From the NCBI RefSeq assembly GCF_947507565.1, contig NC_089185.1:2790001-2854000 (forward strand): a DNA stretch of 64,000 nucleotides, in the 5' to 3' direction. A program made the position numbers and the translations under genes. The notes under the pieces were generated by a model. That model saw nothing but the letters and a program-made list of their open reading frames with translations, did no database searches and had not been told where the DNA came from. Of this stretch, positions 53,844-64,000 are shown in pieces. Each line of letters starts with the position of its first letter. Positions within the stretch are counted from its first letter, which is position 1. This stretch comes from Oscarella lobularis. Its lineage: Eukaryota > Porifera > Homoscleromorpha > Homosclerophorida > Oscarellidae.

Positions 53844-56800
53844 TCAATCAAGGTCACTGCGCGGATCAAACGATTCGTCCAAATCCGCCTCATCCGAATC
53901 ATCAGCGTCGTCGACGTCGTCATCTTCCGTCTGACTCTTATAATCGACTCTATCTCGACGACGAATTCTCTCCGCTAGAGGCAATACCTCGTCGTCGTCA
54001 CTATCAGCAACGACGCGCCTTTTCACTGCCACTTTGGCTGCTGGCCTCACAGCTGCCTTCTTTGTCTTCTCGACGGCTTTCTTCACGGGAGGTCGAGAGC
54101 GCTTCGGAGCAATTACCTCTTGGTCATCGGAGTCGGACATGGAGAGAATCGCAATCGAATCCTCCTCGTCGTCAGAAATATCCAATTTTTGAGGTTTTCC
54201 TTTCCTCTTCGAAGCGCCCACGGCAGCAATTTTCTTCGACGGCCCCGGAGCATCGTCGTCGTCTTCCCCGTCGAAGAAATTATAGATGCTCTTCGAACTC
54301 TTCTCTGGAACCTTTTTGGCAGGACGCGCGCGCGGTTTTTTCGCCGGTTGCTCCACCTTAAAGACACGACACATTCTCCAACAAGTGAAATTCAAAGACT
54401 AAACAATTAGTACCTTTTTCGTAGTCTTCTTCGGAGCTGTAGTCTTTGGGGCTGCAGTTTTCGGCTTTAAAAGCGCTTTTCCCTTCTTCGCTGCTGTCGG
54501 TGCGGACTTCTTTTCCTTGACTTCGACCGGCTTCTCTCGTCTCGACTCGAAATCGAAATCGGAATCGCTTTCTTCATCTATCACGGCGAGCTTCTTCGAC
54601 GAGGTCGGGACTACTTCGACCTCGTCATCGTCATCATCGGATTCCGATATGACGATTTTCTTCGCCGGATGAGCCGCCGTCTTGACGCTTTTCTTCGTCC
54701 TCACGGACAGAGGACTCTCCTCTTCCTCCGCCTCGTCTGTGTCGTCGTCGTCGTCGTCGGAATCGGGTCCTAATTTCGTCACGACGGGCTTTCGTTTCTT
54801 CGGAAGAAGCTTCTTAGTCTTCTTCGTTTCGTCGGCGCCGCTGAAGTAATCCTGAACGCGCGTTTGTCCTTCGTCGATCTCCGGCTTTGGTGGCGGTGCC
54901 GCCGCCGCCGCCGCCGCCTTTCCTCGCGGTCGTTTCACCTTCTCCGCGGGAAGGTGAGGAGCTATGATTTGATCTGGGCTCGCCGCTGGACGAGATTCTC
55001 TGGCGACGGCCGCGGCGGATTGCTTGGGGAGACGAGCTTTTCCTTTGCCCTTTTTCTTCGACGCCGGTTGGGCAGTTGTCGACATCAACGCGTCGTCTTT
55101 CTCCTTCTGCTCAACTTTCTAAGAGAGAGAGAGAGAGAGAAAAGGTCAATGAGTAAAACAAGCGGCTACTTCCTCTTATTAATAGGTAGGTACCTCGAGT
55201 TCTTCTAAGACTTTCTCCAGGTCTTCTCTCCACATGGTCTTCGGCGATTTCCCTCGTAATATTTCCAATTCAGAAATCTAGTGAGAAGGAGATAACATTA
55301 TCAGTCAATATGCACAAACAAGTAAAAGGTACCAATCTAATTATATGACTATGTGATATACTATTCCATTTTGGGGTCTCCTTACCTTTGCTTCTTTGTT
55401 TGCGAGAAGCTCGTCTTTCTTTTCCTTCGTCAACGTCCACATCGACATGCCGAGCAGATAGTTGAAATCGGGGCCACTTCCACTCGCCGTCGCGTCGTCT
55501 TCGTCTTGAGAATCGTCTTCCGTCTCGATGTCGGCGTCGGACGACGAGGCCAGCTTCTCCTTCCACGCCTTGACGGGATCGGAGGCGTAGCCACGTTGAC
55601 TCAGCAGAGCAATCATCTCCTTTTTCTTTTTATTTTCTAAGAGAAAAAAATGTCACATCGATATTCGATATATCTGTTAGTCTCCCCCTTACCAACGGTG
55701 ATTTTCCCGTCGCATTTCTCAACAATGAATCGAGCTTGGTTCGTCAGTTTGTCTGCCTCCGCCTTCAGTTGGCCTTCGAGCCACTTTTTCCTCATCGCAT
55801 ATCGCTCCAGACGCAGGGCAAAGAACTCCTTCAGGATTTCGATCTCATCGGCGTACTTTTTCAAACAGCCATTGCTATCAAACAAAACCTAAAAAGAAAA
55901 ATAATTATTTAATTTAATTACCCAATTAAATTAAAATTCTTACGAGATTGCTCGTCGCAAGAGACGACTCCAGCTTGAACTTCTTATGAAATCCCTCCTT
56001 CTCACAAGCATCCATATTCGCCTTGGTCAACGTCACGACGAAACGAACCGTCGTATCGGTATGATACTCAGTGTAATCGCTATAAGAAAAGAAAATATAT
56101 AAAAACTCCAGTTGATCTCGCGCTCTCGCTCACGTGATAAATGATTCGATTTTTTCCGAGCCGTGCAACATACTCTCGAGCACTTTTTCCTTATACGCTT
56201 GGGTCCATATTCTCACGGGAAGTTCCGTGATCTCCAAGTGCGTGTCATCGAGTCGGGCGATCGTACCGAAACTCATGTACTTGTGCTCGTCGACTTGAAG
56301 AATCTTCCCGCTGAATCCCTTATACGACGGCGCCATGGCAACCGGCTCGACGTCATCGAGCATTCGTTGAAGATTCGCGACGATTTCGCGAACGTCGTAA
56401 TTGGGCACAAAACTGCTGTAACCCGTTCCAATTCCCTCCGACCCGTTAACGAGCACCAGGGGAAGAGTGGGACAATACCATTCGGGCTCGATGCGTAAAT
56501 TGTCCTCGCGAAGATGAGTGAGGATCGGTTCGTCGAGCGGCGATATGATGAGACGAGCGAGTGGGCTGAGAGCGGTGAAAATGTAGCGCGGACTCGCCGC
56601 GTCTTTGCCGCCGTGGAGTCGCGTGCCGAATTGACCGATGGGCTGGAGGAGATTGATGTTGTTGCTGCCGACGAAATTCTGAGCGAGACCGATGATTGTG
56701 CTCATGAGACTCGTCTAAGGGAGAGAGATACCAGTTCCTATATAAACGGTTCTCTAAGAGGCTTACCTCGCCGTGATGATAGGCGGAGAGCTCGGCCACC

Positions 56801-59800
56801 GAACCGGCCAACTGAGCCACTTTCACTTCTCGCTTGTCCTTCCTCTTGAAGCAGGTGAATATGACTTTTCGCTGACCTGGCTTGAGTCCTGGACGAAGTA
56901 AAGGAAATACTTTATTATACAAAATCTCAATGATTAATTCAAACGTACCGTCGACTAATGAGGGTATGGATCTCTCGTTGTCAGCATTCGAGAACTGGAC
57001 GAGCTCCTTGTTCACAAAATCGCTGAACGTCACTCGATCGACTTCACTTCCGTATAGAAATGACTAAAAAAACGTAGGTTAGTATGAGACACTACCCTCC
57101 CCCCCTCCACTGTACCTCGTTCATTCCAGCCTGACGTTTCTCCTTTCGATGAGCCAACCAGTCCGTCAGCCAAACCTTTCGCCCAGCCACTTCTTCCTTA
57201 GCAAAAGCCTAAAGAAAAGAAAAAAAGAGTAAGACTCCCTCTGGATTCCCAATAATCAACCTATTACCAGTTTTATTGCTGCATCGTCGCCTGGTCCAGA
57301 ATACTTGAACGAAATCCGATGTCTCTCCATGTCTTGAAAGTACTCCTTGGCCTCTTTCGGCGTGCTCGTTCCCAATCCTTTGTAGTACTTGACTCGCCAC
57401 GACTTCGAGTCGTCGGTCAACGCTCTCCACTGCTCGAACTCGGGCAGCGAATAAAAAGACTGTTCACTCCGCCCCTTGAAAACCTAAAAATAATTATTTA
57501 ATTGCATTAATTATTAAATTAAATTAATTATTTAATTAGTATGGGTACCGTACTTTGACTATGGGAGTGATGAACTGTTCAAGGAATGGAAGTCGAAGCA
57601 GGCCGGGCCAATTGTGATGAATAAAATTGATGAGAAGACCTTTGATGTGCGACCCGTCCTGATCCTGATCCGTCATGATCATGAGACGGCCGTAGCGAAG
57701 GGCTTTCAGATCGGTGACCGAGCTGTAATCCTTGCCGTACTTGAGACCGACGATCCTGATGATGTTATTGATCTCGGCATTGTCCTTGATCTAGAAACAC
57801 AAATAGAAAATAATCAATTATTTATTTTTGACGTACCTGCTTGTGAGTCGCTTCGCGAACGTTGAGCACTTTTCCTCGAAGCGGAAAGACGCCGTAGTGA
57901 TCGCGTCCGACGACGCTGAGCCCGCTGACAGCCAACGTCTTCGCCGAGTCTCCTTCAGTGAGAATGAGAGTGCAGTTTGCTGAGTCCTTTCCTCCGGCAT
58001 GATTTGCGTCGTCCAACTTGGGAATTCCCTTCAGTTTCGTCTGCTTCGACGTCGAGCCGACGTTACGACGAAGTTGAGCCTATATAATTAAAAAATTCAA
58101 TTCAAAAAAGTTCTCTATATCACTATTAATTTATTTACCTGTGATTTGAATTTTGCCCATTGAACCATGAGATCGACGACGCCGCACTTGACGACTTTCT
58201 TCACGAAATCGTCGTCCAACGTGCACGCGGAGCCGAAATTCTTCGCCTTGAGCGTCATATTCTCTTTCGTCTGACTGTCGAAGGAGGGATTCTCGATGAG
58301 ACAATTGGCGAAGATCCACAGATGCGATTTGACTTGATGAGGCTTCACTTCCATACCGCCCTTGTTCTTCTTCTTCACAGCAGCGGCAATCTTGTCAACC
58401 AACTGCCCAGTCAGATAAGCAATGTGACTACCTCCCTAAAAAAATAAATAAATAAATAAATAAATAAATATTGCGATGTCGTTCTTCTGACTTTGGTTGT
58501 AGCGATGCTATTCACGAAGCTGACTTGCTGGAATCCGCTTGCACTCGGCGTGACGCACACTTCCCATCGTTCGCCGACTCGCGTGTGAACGACTCGCTCG
58601 ACTTTCTTCCCCGCCACAGGCCCGTCTTCATCAGCAAAGGGATCCTCAGCACTCTTCAAGTACAGATCAACGTACTCGCGAAAAGAACGAATCTAAAAAA
58701 ATAAATTAAATTGAGTGATAATTTAATATTATCTTACTGGTATTTTCTCTTTGTTCAAATAGACGTTGACGCCGCGCGACGAGCCGGCGAGATCGTAGGC
58801 GCGTCGCGTCATGAGAGCGATGATGTCGCGATCCAATTTCTCCATATTGAAGCGAGTCAAGTCGGGCGTGAACGTGACGCACGTGTAGTCCTTTCCGGAG
58901 AACGACGTCACTTGGGGCTCGTCAGACGAACTCATATTATGATGCCAAGTCTAAGGAAAAAAAATAAAGAAGTATAATTTTTGATATATAAATCTTGTAC
59001 TTGTTTGAATTTTTTTCCCGATTCTTTGCACGCCGTTTCGACGGTGAATCGTCGCGAGAAAATATTGCATAGTTTCGCGCCGTAGCCGTTTCGACCGCCC
59101 GTCACTTTTTTCTCCGTGTCGTCGTAATTCGACGACGTGAGCAATTCGCCGAATATCATTGTCGGAACGTACATCTTCTCGGTGCGATGAATCTCGACAG
59201 GAATCCCCTTACCATCATTCCACACGCGAATCGTATTATTCTCACTAAGAAAAAATTAATTAATTAATTAATATTTTTTTTATTTTTTTTCTGACGGATC
59301 GATGTCGATTTCGATTCGTCGCATGGACGGATCGCGTTGTTTGTTATCCGCGGCGTTTACGACGATTTCGTCGAAAATTTTGTAGAGGCCCGGTACGAAC
59401 GTTATCGATTTTTGAACGATCGTACCGGCGCCGCCGCCCGTCGAACGATGAACCCACATGTTCTGAGTCACTATTTGGGGAAGGATCGCCCCTCTAAGTA
59501 TAAATAATCGACGTTTTTATTTATTTTTTACCTTCTTCGATCGATCCGATGTACGTGTCTGGTCGTAGAAGGATGTGTTCGAGTTGGGTTTTCTTCTGGT
59601 AGATGCGTTCGACCGAGAGACGCTTCGATTTGCCTTCGCCGTGGCGATTCATTTCGCCGTGAGCCTAAAGGGGGGCCCCTCGCGGTCAGTTCGACCACGC
59701 AAACGATCGCGGCGAGGATCGTGGTCACGGTGGTGGCGATTTCGAGTGAGGAGACGAGCGAGGGAACGCGTTGCGATGGTTTTCGCGGCGGGCGTTACGC

Positions 59801-59857
59801 GAAGGGGAGTGTGCGCGCGTCGCGATCGCTTTTCTCTACCTGTAAAGCCTTTGCCAT
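53844..59857 (-). CDS. TOP2: DNA topoisomerase II
   Basis: About twenty short-intron exons. Seen in order: SVERIYQKKTQLEHILLRPD (59590-59640); ATPase (GHKL) motifs DEIVVNAADNK and WNDGKGIPVEIH with GRNGYGAKLCNIFS; TOPRIM EGDSAKTLAVSGLSVVGRDH (57900-58000) and the acidic DQDGSHIKG region (57620-57700). Then come the breakage-reunion domain with QLAGSVAELSAYHHGE and the catalytic tyrosine in ASPRYIFTAL (about 56580), and a charged C-terminal tail (53844-55088). The start may be ATG 59857 (MAKALQ joined over an intron to AHGEMNRHG) or ATG 59652. Known: it passes one DNA duplex through another; essential for chromosome segregation. The last exon was the source of the truncated copy at 47641-48120. 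Confidence 0.93.
58440..58472. repeat. (AAAT)n microsatellite in TOP2 intron
   Basis: About seven AAAT units next to a splice acceptor of the TOP2 gene. Confidence 0.8.
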
Positions 59858-60404
59858 CGTTTTGGTGGCCTTTCGAAATGCGCGATGCTTTGTCTAGTCG
59901 AGGAGAACGAGTGAATCGGCGATCGTTAACGGACGCTTCGTTCGCCTTGGCGCCTTTTCGCCGACCTCGAAGTGGACCAATGAACGGACCGATGAAAAAC
60001 ACGTGGTTTCCAAGTGCACACGCCCGGATAACCGCAGTACTGTAAACATAGATAATATAATCTCCCTATATTATCTATGCTGTAAAGCCGCTGAACATGC
60101 AAAAAGACAATTAAAGTCTTAATTAATTAAAGAACCACCTAGCAACAATGACAAACAAAAACAAGGACTAACAAAAACAAGGAAGAACAAAGGGATACAT
60201 TTTAATTTATGACTACAAATGACGAACCTATGTGTATTTTCAATCCGAACTTCATTAGCTTTCATTGTCTTTCATCTGTTCTATCATTCACTCCTCTCGC
60301 CCTATCCACGAAGAGACATTTTGAACATACTCCGAACGATATTCGAGTAAAATGACACAAAACCGCGTTCGTTTTCATAAAGGATGTCCTTTTCGACAAA
60401 GCAG
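59858..60404. promoter_or_regulatory. Intergenic region upstream of TOP2 and of the last gene
   Basis: The TOP2-proximal 150 bp is open in one frame by chance composition and contains CACGTGG (60000). The middle (60040-60080) has a palindromic TATAATAT / ATATTATA-type hairpin (AGATAATATA ... TATATTATCT). Then AT-rich sequence without genes. A divergent promoter is likely. Confidence 0.4.
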
Positions 60405-63400
60405 GCGACAAGACTGCTAGAAAACCCGCTCTTAAGATCGGCCATCTCCACTGGACCTTTGAAAACTGCGGCTACGGATCGTTCCACTCCGTCGACGTCG
60501 AATCGACGCGAAGACCGAAATCGGCGCCTGTAAGGAGCGGAGATAGAATTTCGACGCTACGGGATTTCTAGTAAGTGGAACAGCGTTTCGAGTCTTTTTT
60601 ATTAAGATATATTGTTTTTGTAGAGATTTTCGGGGCCTCGGCCCACGATTCAAGATAATTCGGTGAGTACGAGACTTTTTATCGTTTTTTTCTTCATAAA
60701 CTACGTTTTTCTTTTAGAGAAAAGTCGAAGGTCCCGTCGAGTACTTGTGCTTCGTGAAGCCGGCTGTATTGCACGAGCGAGATAAGCCAAGTATAAGTTC
60801 GCCCCGCCCCCGCCCCCGCCTCGAGTCACGAAAACGGAGAGCAAACCGACGTCGCACGTCTCGTTTGCTTGGATGGAAGAAAAGGTCGCTAGTAATGACG
60901 ATTTGGGCGGCGCGGAGACAATCAGCAGCGATTCTGAAGACGGTTCGATGAGGAAATGGTTTATCAGGCCCGGCGCGGGGATATGGGCAGGTCGGGCCGT
61001 GGCCCGACCAAAAAAATTCCGAAAGTAAATAATTTTCTAATTTATCCGTGCAAAACGCCCTACTGATATAGAAGAAACGGTCACACTACGGTCACTACCT
61101 AATGGGTACCTCGAGATCTGCATCCAAACCCAGTTTTAAATGTAAATGCATGCGCCTGAGAGTTCTAACAAAGAGCCTTTCTCGCGAAATTGTAGCAAAT
61201 TCGTTTCTTTGCACAATTACAGAACCTTGGGGCGGTGTTCGAGTTTCCTTTTAGGCAATAAGTTTTTGTACACTTCGGAAATAACATTTTTGAGTGGGCG
61301 TGGCCCTAAAAAATTGCGCGCAATATTTTCCCTGCTTGGCCCGATCTCTGAAAAATACCTTCCGCCGTGCCTGTTTATACCGTTTTTTTGACTGAGAGAC
61401 GTTTTTCTTAGACGATCGACGTACGCCGGCGAATTTTTCCGAGTCACTGCAACCCGTTCTCGAAGAAGACGATGACCTGTCTCCCGATTGGCATCCCGTT
61501 CGTTTTGAACCCGAGGAGAAAGAGGAAAATGAGGAGGAAAACAACAAGGAGGAAATAATTAGCGTTGAAGATTTGGATGACGTCAGAGAAGACGAAACCC
61601 CGGCTGTCATTGAGGAAGAGGAAGAGAAGGAGGAGAAAGAAGACGAAAGCCAATCTGTAGAAGTCTTACCAACGTACGTGGATTCCGAACACTCTCTTGA
61701 AACTCAAACGTCGCATATTTAGTATCGTTATCAAGGAAGAAGTCAGAGAAGAGCCTAAAGTGAAGAGAACATAGCAAAAGATCATCAGAATGGGCAACGC
61801 TGCTTGCAACGTGTCACAGACTGACCGGGACTTTAGCGTTGCAAGGAGGAGGTGTCCGTACGCTTAACTAGATTAAGCCGAGAGGTTGGGCTAGAATCTC
61901 TATATATGGCTCTGGGTTGGGTCATTGGAGTCACGTGACAGGCGCGCAGACCCTATTCAAAGCTCAACGGTCGTCCAAATGGTCGTTGGGATCTCTCTCT
62001 GACGGTCAGTTCGGTGCGAATCGACGTGTCGAAGTAAGTATAAGCCGGACGATCGATAGATTACGCGACGATAGCGGCTACATTTCTCAGAGATCGACTT
62101 TTGGCGACGGCGTTCGCCGTCGCTGACCTGCTAGGAGAGTAAGTGAGGAGAACGACCCGTCTCAGTTTCTCAATAGCGTCTAACGGTCTTTCGTAGGTCA
62201 GGTTTCGTTATTCCGCGCGACCGAAGGGGCGAGAAAGGACCCAAAACGCAAGGTCGCCGGAAGGGAGGGTTCGAAAAGTATACTAATCGTTTCTTCTTTA
62301 GGCTCTAGCGATCAAATTTTCAGTCAGGAGACGAGCTCGAGTGGAGCACTTGGCGGTAAGCGGGGCAGGGTGGGGAAGGCTAATTTTTCTATTCTTTAGC
62401 GTTTCTATTTTCCTAAACAAGTAAGTCTACTATTAATTTTTACTTTAAGTTAGATTAGAATTTTTAAATGGCATCCCTGTTTTTTTCACGATTTTTTAAA
62501 GAATTTTTTAAAGAATTTTTTTACACATTGCATGATGATGGTATTAGGTTTTTTATAGTGCACGGAGCAGGTCGGAATTAGGATTTTTAGTTGCTGTAAC
62601 TGTAAATAGTAATTTATAGATAATAAAATATATATATATAATTTTTTTGTGCTAAGCTGCTCGCGTGAAGCCAATTACAGCGGATTCCAGGGGCACGCTC
62701 TACTAATTATCTGTTGCACGTGCGCAAGTAATTGGTTAATAAGGGGCGGGCTTTCTTGGTGACGTAGCGTGTCAAGACCGTATGCGACGAATTAAGCAAC
62801 GCTCCGTGTGACACGTTGCCTGCAACGTGTCACACGGCCATGATTTCTTGCTATGAAAGTAAGAGAGAGAGAGAGAAATATTTACACACGAAAGTCATTT
62901 TGTTGTTTCAGGTTCGAACGGAAACCAAAGAAGGAAAAACAACAACAACAGCAAAGAAAAACTGTAAAATAAAAAATGAAATATTTAATTAAAATAAATA
63001 TTTTTTTATGCGCCAGGAGGCAGCTATACATAAGAGAAAATGGAAAGGAGTTCCCAAGCTCGAAGACGAACCTCCAGAGGTTTAATTAAATATATAACAC
63101 GTGATGGTATTGGAATTTGTTTAGCTCAAGCCTCTGGAGCCTTGGCTCAAACATCGCTTTGCACTCTTGAAGAAATCATGTCGATTTGAATTGCCAATGG
63201 ATATGAAGCTTCTTGAAGGTGAGAATTTATTATGCCTGTATCACTTTGGGTTAGTGAATATGATTATAGATTTGTCTCCACTTGAATATCTGAAACGCTT
63301 TTTGGTCATAAGGCGAGGAACATGAGAATCCTTTTTAGCTTTTTCTAATTAATTATCTTAGTGATAGAAGGAGGTCGTGGTATTCCAAAGTGTTTGGAAT

Positions 63401-63959
63401 GATTGATCGAGCTCGTAAGCGTAGCAACGGGATTTCAAATATGAAGGTACGGCAGTTAATCAATTATTTGCTTTTTTCCCTATTTATTCTCCGTAAAGGA
63501 AGTCGAAAGTGCCTTGATGGAAGTCCACTTTCATTCGTCGACGAAAGAACAAATCAAAGACGTTTTTCAAGTAGAAACGGAGTTATTTATCAGTTTAGGC
63601 TATTTATCTCTAATGTCCAGGTGGCTTCCATTGCGTCCGACATGGAATTTAATAGAGAGCAATTTTATGGCCTTGCTGCTCTATCTGAACGACTCCTTGT
63701 AACTTCTTTCTTGTACGAGTTCCAAAATGTTTTTCTCCTTTAGTACATTCTTATTTTTTCTACTATAAGGTCATATAAGGCAGCGGAGGATAAGGGGGCA
63801 GAAAGGGACGTTCTGGAGACGACTGACTTCGAAGCCATCGATTGGAAATTGAAAGGAGTCTCGGTTATAAGCACTAATGTGATATTTATTTCTAATTAAA
63901 TAATTATTATTTTAGGTACATCCGGATTTGAGGCGTCTCTTCGATCAAATACGTTCATA
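60405..63959 (+). CDS. Unrecognised multi-exon gene with acidic linker
   Basis: The start codon was not found; an upstream exon may be missed. Exons by sense and splice sites: 60405-60529 (STRRPKSAP), 60624-60662, 60718 to about 60960 (KVEGPVEYLCFVKPAVLHER; WMEEKVASNDDLGGAETISS), about 61411-61675 (very Glu-rich, DLSPDWHPVRFEPEEKEE), about 61720-61770, 62910-62970, 63017-63080 (KRKWKGVPKLEDEPPE), 63126-63215 (LKPLEPWLKHRFALLKKSCR), 63270-63320, 63362-63445, 63500-63620, more, ending VHPDLRRLFDQIRS at 63959. The frame changes in the CCCCGC-rich stretch at 60800-60830, perhaps a sequence error or small intron. The C-terminal half is helical and may be EF-hand-like (SDMEFNREQFYGLAALSERL), but I do not recognise the family. 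Confidence 0.5.
60965..61373. mobile_element. hAT-like short non-autonomous element in intron
   Basis: Left end CAGGCCCGGCGCGG (60965), right end complement CAGGCACGGCGGAAGG (61373 backwards). The two share CAGGCxCGGCG, the usual form of hAT termini. TTTAT flanks both sides. About 409 bp, no transposase frame. It sits within or at the edge of the intron before the Glu-rich exon. Confidence 0.55.
62804..62837. repeat. Perfect 16-bp hairpin
   Basis: Arms CCGTGTGACACGTTGC (62804-62819) and GCAACGTGTCACACGG (62822-62837) with a 2-base centre. A third copy of TGCAACGTGTCACA lies 1 kb upstream at about 61807, at the other end of an unusually long intron, so the pair may mark the ends of an insertion. 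Confidence 0.8.
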
Positions 63960-64000
63960 GATAAAATTCTATTTATACGCTTTTGTACAGTTTTTTTGAT

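Noticed and set aside
59649-60002. 117-codon Arg-rich minus-strand frame upstream of TOP2
   Set aside because: It overlaps the likely first intron of TOP2 and has no recognisable domain; only a short first exon at 59840-59857 is kept as a possible start.

Overview
The window is a compact, intron-rich animal genome segment. Introns are mostly about 45-100 bp with GT...AG ends, genes are close together on both strands, and mobile DNA is limited. The gene content is metazoan: a polycystin-1-type receptor-channel, ROCO/death-domain proteins, a PARP14-like macro-domain protein, a PDE3 phosphodiesterase, TOP2, ELOF1, a SAXO4/PPP1R32-like axonemal protein and a GFR-alpha/GAS1-like GPI protein. With such short introns and this family mix, an early-branching animal is likely, most plausibly a sponge (a homoscleromorph such as Oscarella or Corticium). 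That placement is inference.

Left region (1-22.7 kb). A PARP14-like gene runs off the left edge on the minus strand. It is followed by a head-to-tail duplicated unit made of an ankyrin-ROC-COR-death gene (-), a secreted F5/8C-type lectin (+) and a polycystin-1-like receptor (+). In unit 2 (9150-18096) these are intact: a kinase-less DAPK1-like protein, an F5/8C plus C-type-lectin protein, and an F5/8C-GAIN-GPS-PLAT-channel protein extending to 22.7 kb. In unit 1 (4122-9149) the ROCO gene has lost its middle, the polycystin copy is a broken stump cut by the duplication junction, and the lectin copy has exchanged its C-type lectin domain for a different domain.

Middle region (22.7-42.2 kb). 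A poorly resolved 3.5-kb stretch carries gene fragments (including a DOCK-type SH3 N-terminus), tRNA-like sequence and an unidentified GC-rich block. It is followed by a second ROCO-death gene (-), ELOF1 (+), a SAXO4-like gene (-), a mucin-like type I membrane protein (-), a five-repeat GFR-alpha/GAS1-like GPI protein (+), a small inverted-repeat element containing a tRNA-like SINE, and a PDE3 gene (-) with its membrane N-terminus and the PDE3-specific catalytic insert.

Right region (42-64 kb). A second, independent tandem duplication (units 42100-48120 and 48117-54014) contains a trefoil/GH31 alpha-glucosidase (-) and a divergently transcribed intronless coiled-coil gene (+). Its breakpoints lie inside PDE3 exon 1 and the last exon of TOP2. 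The junction, with 4 bp of microhomology, creates an in-frame 89-codon PDE3-TOP2 chimeric ORF. The TOP2 gene (-) follows. The last gene is an unidentified acidic-linker gene (+) with a hAT-like short element and a perfect hairpin in its introns.

Functionally the left half is rich in surface recognition and innate-type signalling architectures (lectins, a cleavable adhesion receptor-channel, death-domain GTPases, ADP-ribose readers). The right half is mostly housekeeping and metabolic, reshaped by a recent duplication.
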